Of a DNA stretch of 64,000 bases, positions 32,957 to 40,770 are shown in pieces; position 1 is the stretch's first letter; each line of letters opens with the position of its first letter. The position numbers and the translations under genes are program-made. The notes below the pieces were generated by a model. The model had not been told where the DNA came from. It made no database searches and saw nothing but the letters and a program-made list of their open reading frames with translations. Source of the stretch: an uncultured Pelagimonas sp. (GTDB lineage Bacteria; Pseudomonadota; Alphaproteobacteria; Rhodobacterales; Rhodobacteraceae); the NCBI RefSeq assembly GCF_947498515.1, contig NZ_CANMKO010000002.1, positions 186,001-250,000 on the forward strand, given 5' to 3'.

Positions 32957-33589
32957 ATGGAAACACCAAACTTACCTACCATTCGCGCACGTCGTCCTGC
33001 CTGGAACAAAGGTCGCATTGTCGGTCAGAAACGGCCACTAAAACCAAAACACGTCTGGGCGATCAGAGTTCGGCTGGAACTGGCTGAAAACCATCGCGAT
33101 CTCGCATTATTCAACATGGCTATCGACAGCAAGCTTCGTGGTTGTGATCTGGTAAAGATGAAAGTCGTGGACGTTATGGCATCCGGTCAGATCAAGGAAC
33201 GGACCTCTGTATTACAGAGCAAAACGCAAAAACCAGTGCGCTTTGAGATTTCTGAAGGGACGCGCGATTCCGTTGAAAAATGGATGAAGGATGAGCTGAT
33301 GGTCGGCTCAGAATACCTTTGGCCAGGAAGATTTCATGAGCGCCTTCATATCTCAACCCGACAATATGCGCGGATCGTGCGAGATTGGGTGACGTCAATC
33401 GGCTTGGAGGCCAGCGCGTACGGCACACATTCGATGCGCCGAACCAAGGTCACCCAGATTTATAAGAAAACGGGGAACCTACGAGCGGTACAACTCCTGC
33501 TAGGTCACACCAAAATGGACAGCACCGTTAGGTATCTGGGTGTCGAGATAGAGGACGCTTTGGCCATTGCGGAGGCCATCGAGATCTAA
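32957..33589 (+). CDS. Minimal tyrosine recombinase (integrase family)
   Basis: 210 residues from the ATG at 32957 (SD GGAGGA). All catalytic residues of the tyrosine recombinases can be placed: R61 in KLRGCDL, K89 in QSKTQK, H158 and R161 in THSMRR, H184 in LLGHTKM and the nucleophile Y193 in VRYLG. What is missing is most of the N-terminal core-binding domain, since only about 45 residues precede the catalytic domain. Such short recombinases are frequent in Rhodobacterales and Rhizobiales and are often described as integrase-like; whether they recombine DNA alone is not known to me. It is placed at the edge of the defence genes. Confidence 0.85.
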   Translation: METPNLPTIRARRPAWNKGRIVGQKRPLKPKHVWAIRVRLELAENHRDLALFNMAIDSKLRGCDLVKMKVVDVMASGQIKERTSVLQSKTQKPVRFEISEGTRDSVEKWMKDELMVGSEYLWPGRFHERLHISTRQYARIVRDWVTSIGLEASAYGTHSMRRTKVTQIYKKTGNLRAVQLLLGHTKMDSTVRYLGVEIEDALAIAEAIEI

Positions 33590-33593
33590 CGAC

Positions 33594-33617
33594 TTTGGGC
33601 CGTCGTCGAGGACGGCC
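33594..33617 (+). terminator. Hairpin after the recombinase gene
   Basis: TGGGCCGTC, loop of six, GACGGCCCA: a perfect nine-pair stem starting five bases after the recombinase stop codon. There is no U-tract, so it is a probable factor-assisted terminator or stabiliser. Confidence 0.5.
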
Positions 33618-33805
33618 CAGAGCTGCCGTTCATCTCCCTTCAGTCTTGACGCACCGCGGTCCGTCAGAACGAACGTTCGCTGCAAATGCGAAACGGACAC
33701 GCCCGTGCTGTTGGGATCTTCGTCTAGATGATTGATACCTTGGTCTGGTGCTGGCACTAGTGTGGGAAGCAAAGTACTCGCTATGATTGAACAGGAGATA
33801 AAGTA

Positions 33806-34666
33806 ATGGGTGAAGCTAAGAGACGCATGAATGGTGATAAAAACCAATTTGATCGGCTGAATAAGGAACTAACTGATTTAGGCGTAAAGACTGACCAGTT
33901 TGGTTTTTGCGACGAACGCGAATTCTTGGCCGCTGAGCGTAGTAACCCGACCATATTGGAGACATACGCTAAGTGGGTTATGCTCCGCCCTCGCGATGCA
34001 AATTACGACGCCCATGTTAACAGGATCGTGCCCAAGCTAGCTCAACTTGTGGCAGCGGTCTTAGAAGAGGACGAACTTGAGGGATCATGTGAGATGGCCT
34101 GTTCACTACTAACCAAAAGTCTTGATCGTCTCGGTGTGTGGTCTGTCGGCATAGTCGGCAGTTCGACATTTGAAGTCAAAGGCAAGAACATTTGGCGAGG
34201 CTTGCACACTGTTGATCGCCCAGATTTTCCCGGCGCGAGGCTTGGGCACACATGGGTTTGCGCACCACCATTCATCGTTGTTGATGCGTCTATCAAAAGA
34301 CAGCGATGGAGCGGTGACGCAATCTATCCCTATGTTCCGTCGATCATTCTCGATAATCACGGTCAAAAAACGAAACCAACGCCTAAGGATGTTATTAGCT
34401 CCGAAATTCGAGGTGAAATGATGATGGTGCACGGCACCATCCCAGACGGTGTAATTTATCAACGGGAACCAAACCTTAAGAAGTTCAGTGAAACCTTTCC
34501 AGCGACCGAAGTCATGGTTGATGAACTAACAGCAAGGTATATTCCGACTGCCGCTAGCTTGGCGGATGGAACGCTAGAAGAAATAAACGGCGGGGGCGAC
34601 AAAGGGCGTATTGGTCGAGAAATCTGGAACGACGTGATCATGCCAGCCTTCAACGTAAAACAATAG
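33806..34666 (+). CDS. Unnamed protein with Cys-His-Asp (transglutaminase/papain-like) arrangement next to Gabija
   Basis: 286 residues, start at the ATG at 33806 (AGGAG 13 bases upstream). The N-terminus MGEAKRRM is a motif found at the start of many otherwise unrelated bacterial proteins. The middle suggests a papain/transglutaminase-like fold: a Cys at the head of a helix (EGSC95EMACSLLTKSLDRLG), a His in a strand (RLGH148TWVC) and an Asp in the next (FIVVD160AS), the usual triad order and spacing. No membrane segments or signal. It is convergent with the Gabija helicase gene, 33 bases apart, and follows the recombinase. I do not know a named family; the triad is inference. Confidence 0.6.
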   Translation: MGEAKRRMNGDKNQFDRLNKELTDLGVKTDQFGFCDEREFLAAERSNPTILETYAKWVMLRPRDANYDAHVNRIVPKLAQLVAAVLEEDELEGSCEMACSLLTKSLDRLGVWSVGIVGSSTFEVKGKNIWRGLHTVDRPDFPGARLGHTWVCAPPFIVVDASIKRQRWSGDAIYPYVPSIILDNHGQKTKPTPKDVISSEIRGEMMMVHGTIPDGVIYQREPNLKKFSETFPATEVMVDELTARYIPTAASLADGTLEEINGGGDKGRIGREIWNDVIMPAFNVKQ

Positions 34667-34699
34667 TCCTAGCCATTGGGGTGTAATAGTGTTGAATAC

Positions 34700-36037
34700 T
34701 CAAGGCGCGAAAGGAGCTGAATTCAGTCGGTCCTTTCCCAGAACAATAATCGCGCAATGGTTCTTCGCGCGGGTCATGGCATTGTATATCAAGCGCCGTT
34801 TATGCTCATCGCTTCCGGTTACTGATTGCGGCCAAAGGACAATTACTCTGTCGAATTCTCTGTTCTTTGCTCCGTGGATGGACATAACCTTTATCTTCGA
34901 ACTTTTCTTGAAGCCGAGGCGTTCGTTGGCTCTGACTGCGTCGGAGATGAAAGTCTCTAGTTGTGACTTCTCGAACTCGTTTTGGCCAGTCACTCTTTGC
35001 AGTCTACGGACGCGTCGGTCCACTGTTTTTACTATTGAGTTCACTAGGTGCTTGTCAAAGAGCCCGCATAACTCATCATAAGAAACTATGGCAGGAAGCT
35101 CCAAGCTCTCCGCAATGCTGTCCACGATAGCATTGTCATTCCCTTCCCAAGTTGCTGAAAAGGGGCCAAAAGTTCCGCCGCGTGGCCAATTCCAAGATCT
35201 CTCCCTGACAGAAGCTATCCCATTTCTAATTATTATGCTCCGCGCGTCTGGTGTGAGAATTGCAACATCGTCGGTTCCGCGCGACAGTTGAAACGCGATG
35301 GTCCAAGCAAGCAATCCTGGGTTCCTAGCGTTGGCAGGAACCCAGGAGAGTTCAATACCTTCGCCGATCCAATGGACATTTCCATTTTTCCCGATTGTTT
35401 GCTTATTCAACACGTCAAGGATATTTTCACCCTTCCTCACCGCCAATGCGGCGGCAAGCAAACCTCCCTTATTAGTTCTGTGACACTGGGTGAGGGAGTG
35501 AGTGGTTCCGGCGCTGTTTAGTTGGTCGATGAAGTTCACTGTTTCTTGGCCGTCAGACAAACACTGGAAGCTGTCAGCCGCTACGACAGTCGTGCAACAC
35601 TCCTTCAAACCAAGAATGATACCTTGCCGATGGACATCTAGGTCTTGAGCCTCATCGACCAGGACTAGGGGATAAGTTCTGGCCACCCAACGACTAACCT
35701 CTGCATCTTTCAAGAGTTCACCGGCCAAGAAACAAGGCCCGTGAAATTGGCCCAACGCCTCTGCCTGCTGCCGCATTTCATCGGTCAGTTTAGTACTTCT
35801 TCGCTTGACCAGCTTCTGAGCAAAAGAGTCGAAGGTGAGACAGTCGAATTTTCGTCTGAATGAGGATTCAGCGTTCAAGCTTTCTGTCAACCGTCGTCGC
35901 GCACCGTTCATAAAGGTGAGGGCAAGCATACGTTGACCCTCATCCAATGCATCGTTCTCAACCAATTGACGGGCGTGAGCCACCATGTTGAAGGTCTTTC
36001 CTGATCCAGCAGGCCCTTCGAAGAAGTCAAACGTCAT
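34700..36037 (-). CDS. gajB: Gabija-type UvrD-like helicase GajB
   Basis: 445 residues, starting at the ATG ending at 36037, which overlaps the end of gajA by 11 bases. Superfamily 1 motifs are present: Walker A EGPAGSGKT (7-15), Ia LALTFMNGARRRL, Walker B LVLVDEAQDL, III AADSFQCL, IV-V IKVMSIHGAKNREFDRVIVL and VI YNAMTRAKNHCAIIV. The protein lacks the large 1B/2B insertions of full UvrD, which matches the reduced GajB architecture (about 490 residues in the Bacillus type system). Together with GajA it forms the Gabija anti-phage complex; GajB senses or unwinds DNA ends that activate GajA. A longer frame reading into gajA was rejected. Confidence 0.88.
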   Translation of the reverse strand: MTFDFFEGPAGSGKTFNMVAHARQLVENDALDEGQRMLALTFMNGARRRLTESLNAESSFRRKFDCLTFDSFAQKLVKRRSTKLTDEMRQQAEALGQFHGPCFLAGELLKDAEVSRWVARTYPLVLVDEAQDLDVHRQGIILGLKECCTTVVAADSFQCLSDGQETVNFIDQLNSAGTTHSLTQCHRTNKGGLLAAALAVRKGENILDVLNKQTIGKNGNVHWIGEGIELSWVPANARNPGLLAWTIAFQLSRGTDDVAILTPDARSIIIRNGIASVRERSWNWPRGGTFGPFSATWEGNDNAIVDSIAESLELPAIVSYDELCGLFDKHLVNSIVKTVDRRVRRLQRVTGQNEFEKSQLETFISDAVRANERLGFKKSSKIKVMSIHGAKNREFDRVIVLWPQSVTGSDEHKRRLIYNAMTRAKNHCAIIVLGKDRLNSAPFAP

Positions 36038-37868
36038 TGGGCGGCTCGAACCGGAAGGTGGGCATTTCAGCTCCATCATCGGTCTCTTGAACGAAAAGCG
36101 GAGAACTCTGAAATGATGGGTCAAGTAAAGTGTCGCTAAGGGCATTAAGTAGCTGCGCTGCCCTCTTGCGACATGCGGCTTCATTCATCAGGATTGCAGA
36201 CGTTATTTCTTGTGTGGGGGCGTAGGACTTTCTTTTTTCTAGGAAAGCAGAAAGCTCTGCCGAGTTACTGATATCTGCGCTATTTGCTTCTGCTATCTGG
36301 GGCAAAACTTGCGCAATGTTCGCTTCCGCGATCCAAGTGATCACGTGTTCAACTTTCCAATCGATTGGCCATACGACTGCCGCACTAGGCGATGGATCAA
36401 CCGCCCTCAATTCCGCTAGGTAATCCCTTCCGGCTTGATCTCCGTCAACAAGAATCGCGCAGTGGCGATGGACGTGTCTAATCACATTGTGCGTCTCAGA
36501 GATTTTTGCTTCGTCTGTCGGTACTACCCCAACAAAGGTCGAGAATTTCGATTGTTCGTCGTCAGGCGAGTCCCAACTTTGCCTGAGTTCCAACGCCGTC
36601 TGGATCGCCTCTAGCCAAGCAACATCGCTGATACCCTCTGGGATCAGAACACGCTGATGCATCAGCGCGGCAATCAGCTTTTGCCGCCAAGCAAAGAACA
36701 GGTGCTGTTTGTGGTTAGTCGGACCAGCAGGTTCTGTTTTTGAGAGTGGTGCGACAGTCATTTGACCGTTTTCATTGTCGACAAAGTACGTTGCTTCGAC
36801 GGGGAACATCGCCGCGACAAGTGGCGAGTGTGTAGTGACAATGGTCTGATCGCAAAGCGCGTTTAGTCGGTTGACGAGCCGTTTTTGTTGGGAAGGTTGA
36901 ATGTGCAGTTCAGGCTCTTCCACCGCGAGGACGAATGACTTGTTCGCATCTGCTCTGGCCTTTCCGAATTGCATTAGTAGCAGAAGACTTTGCAAGGAAG
37001 TCAAACCAGTTCCTTGCCGAGCGGAAGGGAGGGTTGGACCGTCCCCGTGAGCAAAATGAGGCACGATGCTTTCAAGGACTGAATTGCTATCTGTCCCCGT
37101 TATCCGAAGTTGAAGCTTTGGCGATGATGGCATGAGCTTTCCAAGTTCATCATTGGCCTGCTCAACAATCGCTGTAACGCCGTCCTGTTCTTCTAATCTC
37201 TGACCTGCTTCCGGTTCCCAAAGGCGCTCCCGTGCATCACGTATGGCAGTCGCAGGAAGGCCACCCAATGTTGCCACGAGACGCCGGAAAAGCTCTGACG
37301 TAAAAGAGATCCATTTGTCCCAGGTTCGGGACGCCGGTACCATGAAGAAGCCAAGTTCTTGAAGCGTCTTGGACGATATCGGAGTGTGGCTTGTATCCTC
37401 ATGGAACGGATCACCAAGGGTTGCTTCATCATCCACAAAGAATCTGACGGTTTCGGCTTCGAGTTCTTGGAGATCAAATCGGGCCGCAAATGCAATTTGA
37501 ACACTAAGCTCTGTGTGATGTGCGTCCGCTGAGGCGGCAAGGTCGCCTGTGCTTGGATTGAGCCACTTTTCGACACCGCCGCGACCCATCGCAAACCAAG
37601 AAGGACTATGATGAGGGTCATTTTCTGGAAAGCCTGAGATAGTAGCGATGATTAGGATTCGAGTTGTCTCGATTGGTCTGCTTTGGTGAAAGTCATGTTC
37701 GGTCAAGCGCCGCACCAATCGGTCCCTACCCAACAGCAGGGCAAGAGCCTCAACAATCGTTGTCTTACCGTTGTTATTTGGCCCTACTAGAACAGAGTGT
37801 TTGCCAAAAATAATGTCTGCGTTTTGCACACCGCGCAGGCCCGAAATCTTGAGACGATGAATATGCAT
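36027..37868 (-). CDS. gajA: Gabija-type OLD-family ATPase/TOPRIM endonuclease GajA
   Basis: 613 residues. The N-terminal ABC-type ATPase has Walker A GPNNNGKT (29-36), signature SARQGTGLTSLQ (282-293), Walker B FVLAVEEPE (312-320) and H-loop TTHSP (345-349). The C-terminal TOPRIM nuclease has E411 in IPEGISD and the D475-G-D477 pair in LVDGDQAG. This is the class 2 OLD layout with the linked UvrD helicase, i.e. Gabija. GajA nicks phage DNA when nucleotide levels fall. It is slightly longer than the first-described GajA (578). The ATG is at the beginning of MHIHRLKISGLRGV, the standard opening. The gene is upstream of gajB and the two are coupled. Confidence 0.9.
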   Translation of the reverse strand: MHIHRLKISGLRGVQNADIIFGKHSVLVGPNNNGKTTIVEALALLLGRDRLVRRLTEHDFHQSRPIETTRILIIATISGFPENDPHHSPSWFAMGRGGVEKWLNPSTGDLAASADAHHTELSVQIAFAARFDLQELEAETVRFFVDDEATLGDPFHEDTSHTPISSKTLQELGFFMVPASRTWDKWISFTSELFRRLVATLGGLPATAIRDARERLWEPEAGQRLEEQDGVTAIVEQANDELGKLMPSSPKLQLRITGTDSNSVLESIVPHFAHGDGPTLPSARQGTGLTSLQSLLLLMQFGKARADANKSFVLAVEEPELHIQPSQQKRLVNRLNALCDQTIVTTHSPLVAAMFPVEATYFVDNENGQMTVAPLSKTEPAGPTNHKQHLFFAWRQKLIAALMHQRVLIPEGISDVAWLEAIQTALELRQSWDSPDDEQSKFSTFVGVVPTDEAKISETHNVIRHVHRHCAILVDGDQAGRDYLAELRAVDPSPSAAVVWPIDWKVEHVITWIAEANIAQVLPQIAEANSADISNSAELSAFLEKRKSYAPTQEITSAILMNEAACRKRAAQLLNALSDTLLDPSFQSSPLFVQETDDGAEMPTFRFEPPNDV

Positions 37869-38061
37869 TAATAATACCTGTTTCGGCCACTATCAAAACC
37901 GCGTGACACGTTTAAGGTGAGCATATTGCGATACGCTTCAATTTGAAATGCCCTATAGACAGGTATGGCCAACAAGCCCCAAACATCTGATCATTTGCTG
38001 TTTTCTTTGCTTAGCCACTCAATTGCATCTCGCGCATGCAGCGAACGGCAACTCTCCGCCC
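37869..38061 (-). promoter_or_regulatory. Probable gajAB promoter region
   Basis: About 190 bases of AT-rich DNA between the gajA start and the IS1182-like element. On the minus strand a TTGAAG element occurs about 80 bases before the ATG, with no convincing -10 at the best spacing, so I mark only the region. No ribosome-binding site stronger than ACAGG is seen. The IS insertion lies directly upstream and may have changed expression. Confidence 0.3.
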
Positions 38062-39591
38062 ATACTGTGAAAAACAACGTGTTGCTGGCGCAGAAAGTGT
38101 GGTTTTAAATGAAGCGCGAGCGCCTTTTGATCAGGCTTTGCTTGTTTGCTGCGGTGCAGGAAAGATCTTAGCTAATATACGGAGGTTTTGGGCGGTAGAG
38201 GCGAGAAGGAATTCGTCATTTGCACCGCATGGAGCACGTAATCGCAATCGTCCCAATCCAAGAATGCGTTTGAAGTGTGCGAAGAGCATCTCCACCTTTT
38301 TATGCAACCGCATTGAAACCGCATATTGCTTTGCCTTGGCAATATCACGGGCGAGCTGTCGGGCATTTTCATGTTCTTCACGTGTGATTTTGCGTGCATC
38401 TGCTTTTGGGCAGCATTTCATCTTCGATGAGCAAGCTTGGCACGCGTGTTTTAATGCCTGGTATTTGGCGACGCTCTTGCCTGACGGACCACGGTATGGA
38501 TCAGAATAGTTCCGGCGAAACTGTTTGAGCGGCTCTCCTTCAGGGCAGATGTATTGGTTATTTTCGGGGTCCCATTCGAAGTCGGTACGAGACCATGTGC
38601 CGTCGGTTCGACCTGTTTTATCAAGTACAGGAGTATAGGGCTTGATGCCGCGATCCACGAGCCAACCGAGCATCGGGCCTGAACCATAGGCTGTGTTTGT
38701 GATCAGACGCTCGGGGTCGATGTCATGCCTTTCTTTAGCCCGATCCAATATGGTGCGCACCGATCCGACCTCGGCCTATCGGATGGATCAGTTGCCTTCG
38801 ACGACCACTAAAACGCTGTGGTCAGTATCAATCAGAAAATTGGCGGAATAGCTGAAGAACGCAGGGCCTTTACGGGCTGCTGTACACTGACTTGCCGGAT
38901 CAGAATGGGACATGAACTTGGGTTCCACCTCCGACGCCGCACCAAAGGCCACATTATCCAGTACGTCCAAATACTCCTTCACGGCGCGCGATGCATCATC
39001 TTGATCAATGGCGCTGCGATCCCAATCTTCCTTCGGTGTAGAGTTCTGCTTGTTCGCATCGGCTTCAATCAAACTGGCATCTGCAGCCAGACGTTGGCCA
39101 CTTACCAAACCATCCGCAATGCAGCGTGCGACGGCCTTCTCAAACAGATGACGCAGCAGTTTGCGCTCCCTGAAACGACCGGGTCGGTTCTTGGAAAAGG
39201 TTGAATGGTTTGGCACCGTGTCAGTTGAGTCGAGACGGCAATACCAGCGATAAGCCAGGTTCAAATGCACCTCTTCGCACAATCGGCGCTCTGACCTAAT
39301 CCCAAAGCAATAGCCGACCGACAACATGCGGATCAGCAACTCAGGATCTATCGGTAGGCGTCCGGTATGGCTGTAAAACTCAGCTAGATACCGGGGATGT
39401 CGCCTAGGTCGACCAACCGATCAATCGAGCGCAGAAAATGATCTGGCGGGACATGATCTTCAAGGGAAAACTCGTAAAACCGCGCCGCCTGTGCTTCCTG
39501 CTTCGGTCCCATCATCGCTAAATCCTCCAACCAATGTGGAAATTGAAAAAGCAAATGGGCAACCGACCAAATCAGAGTTTTTCAACAGAAT
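38062..39591 (-). mobile_element. IS1182-family-like insertion sequence, inactive
   Basis: The right end is GAGTTTTTCAACAGAAT (39575-39591). The left end is less sure: ATACTGTGAAAAAC (from 38062) matches the right end's inverted form ATTCTGTTGAAAAAC with one mismatch and one gap. The whole is about 1.5 kb, the right size for the family. It contains one transposase gene that is broken. The right-end sequence also bounds the 164-bp element at 27.4 kb. Confidence 0.7.
38131..39515 (-). pseudogene. IS1182-like transposase, broken by a frameshift and two stop codons
   Basis: From the ATG ending at 39515 (SD GGAGG) the frame reads MMGPKQEAQAARFYEFSLED and DHFLRSIDRLVDLGDIP, then shifts (one base missing near 39400) into RYLAEFYSHTGRLPIDPELL. 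It continues through GYCFGIRSERRLCEEVHLNL, AADASLIEADANKQ and LIDTDHSVLVVVEGN, a TGA, SIR, a TAG, AEVGSVRTILDR, and ends with AYGSGPMLGWLVDRGI and ILGLGRLRLRAPCGANDEF. Restoring two sense codons (family: R and Q) and one base would give a full transposase. Inactive in this copy. Confidence 0.88.
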
Positions 39592-39607
39592 TCGCCCAGA
39601 GCTGCCG

Positions 39608-39856
39608 TCAGGACTTGTAGTCAGCTTTCTTCCAAGCGGCTCGAAGTCTGTTCTTAAGCCAATACTCATTTCTAGGCTGCAACATCAATTTGCCTGCAAA
39701 CCCCTCGTATGGATCAGCCCCCGCTTCACACGGCGCGTTGACGCGGGGGCCTTGAAACACCGTGCGGCCGAAGCTCACATTCCCCAAGCCCCCCGGCCCC
39801 TTATCCCATTTTGCGTAAACGCTTAAACAGACTGGACGTGTCCCAGCGACCACCAC
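39608..39856 (-). other. Doubtful frame downstream of the dehydrogenase gene
   Basis: A minus-strand open frame partly overlapping the end of the 3-hydroxyisobutyrate dehydrogenase-like gene reads protein-like at its end (FAGKLMLQPRNEYWLKNRLR, AAWKKADYKS), but contains a strong hairpin and lacks a ribosome-binding site. It may be a short real gene starting inside or a truncated one. Not counted as a gene. Confidence 0.2.
39717..39750 (-). terminator. Hairpin downstream of the dehydrogenase gene
   Basis: GCCCCCGC (39717-39724) and GCGGGGGC (39743-39750) are perfect eight-pair arms around an 18-base loop, 50 bases past the stop of the minus-strand gene. No U-tract, so perhaps a 3'-end stabiliser or part of a factor-dependent terminator. 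Confidence 0.4.
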
Positions 39857-40673
39857 CCATTTTCTGGACGTCTTTATAGAACTGATCGACCAGTGCCGTC
39901 ACAGGCAAGGACGCGCCAGTTTCATCGGCGGTATCGAGGCAGATACCAAGATCCTTGCGCATCCAATCTACCGCAAATCCATGTTCGAACTCGTCATCAA
40001 TCATGGTTTCAAAACGGTTGACCATTTGCCAACTGCCTGCGGCTCCGCCACCAATGACCTCGACAACCTCGCGCCCGTCAAGCCCGGCTTTCTCGGCGAA
40101 ATGCAGACCTTCGGACAGGCCTTGAACCAAGCCAGCGATGCAGATTTGGTTGACCATTTTACACAACTGCCCTGCCCCGCTTTCACCAAGACGTTTGCAG
40201 AGTTTCGCATAGGCCGCCATGATCGGTTCTGCCCGCGCATAGATTGCCATATCACCGCCGCACATGATCACCAGCTGGCCGTTTTCGGCCCCCGCCTGAC
40301 CACCTGACACTGGTGCATCGACAAAGGCGACCCCGGCGCTTGCCGCGATGTCGTGCAACTCGCGCGTTACCTTGGCCGATACGGTGGTGTGATCGACAAA
40401 AACGCTCCCCGCCGCCATACCGGCAAAGGCCCCTTCGTCGCCCAAACACACGCCGCGCAGATCATCGTCATTGCCCACGCAAGCCATGACAAAATCCGCG
40501 CTTTCGGCGGCCTCACGTGGAGTTCGCGCGGCCTTGCCGCCAAATTCCGCCGCCCAAGCTTCGGCCTTAGAAAAGGTCCGATTGTAAACTGTCACTTCGT
40601 GACCGGCTTTGGCCAAATGTCCGGCCATCGGATAGCCCATCACACCCATGCCCAAAAACGCAAGTTTCGCCAT
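39801..40673 (-). CDS. 3-hydroxyisobutyrate dehydrogenase-family oxidoreductase
   Basis: 290 residues. Beta-hydroxyacid dehydrogenase marks in order: NAD(P) motif AFLGMGVMGYPMAGHL, then FVDAPVSGGQAGAENGQL, the catalytic lysine in GQLCKMVNQICIA and DWMRKDLGICLDTADETG. The residue after the second strand is N-R-T (VTVYNRT), which favours NADP over NAD. The family contains 3-hydroxyisobutyrate, tartronate semialdehyde and gamma-hydroxybutyrate enzymes, so the substrate is uncertain. The gene is alone; the neighbours are divergent or in the accessory region. It marks the return to core-type genes after the element-rich DNA. Confidence 0.88.
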   Translation of the reverse strand: MAKLAFLGMGVMGYPMAGHLAKAGHEVTVYNRTFSKAEAWAAEFGGKAARTPREAAESADFVMACVGNDDDLRGVCLGDEGAFAGMAAGSVFVDHTTVSAKVTRELHDIAASAGVAFVDAPVSGGQAGAENGQLVIMCGGDMAIYARAEPIMAAYAKLCKRLGESGAGQLCKMVNQICIAGLVQGLSEGLHFAEKAGLDGREVVEVIGGGAAGSWQMVNRFETMIDDEFEHGFAVDWMRKDLGICLDTADETGASLPVTALVDQFYKDVQKMGGGRWDTSSLFKRLRKMG

Positions 40674-40770
40674 TCTCTGTCTCCCTCAACTCCCCCGCCC
40701 CTTGGCAAGCCGCCACACACGGGATAGGTCCAATCTCACCTTCAACTAACGCATGGTGAGGACAAGGGAA

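Noticed and set aside
33670-33690. Possible SOS box around CGAACGTTCG upstream of the C-H-D protein gene
   Set aside because: The alphaproteobacterial LexA pattern GTTC-N7-GTTC (or its complement) is not matched at the required spacing.
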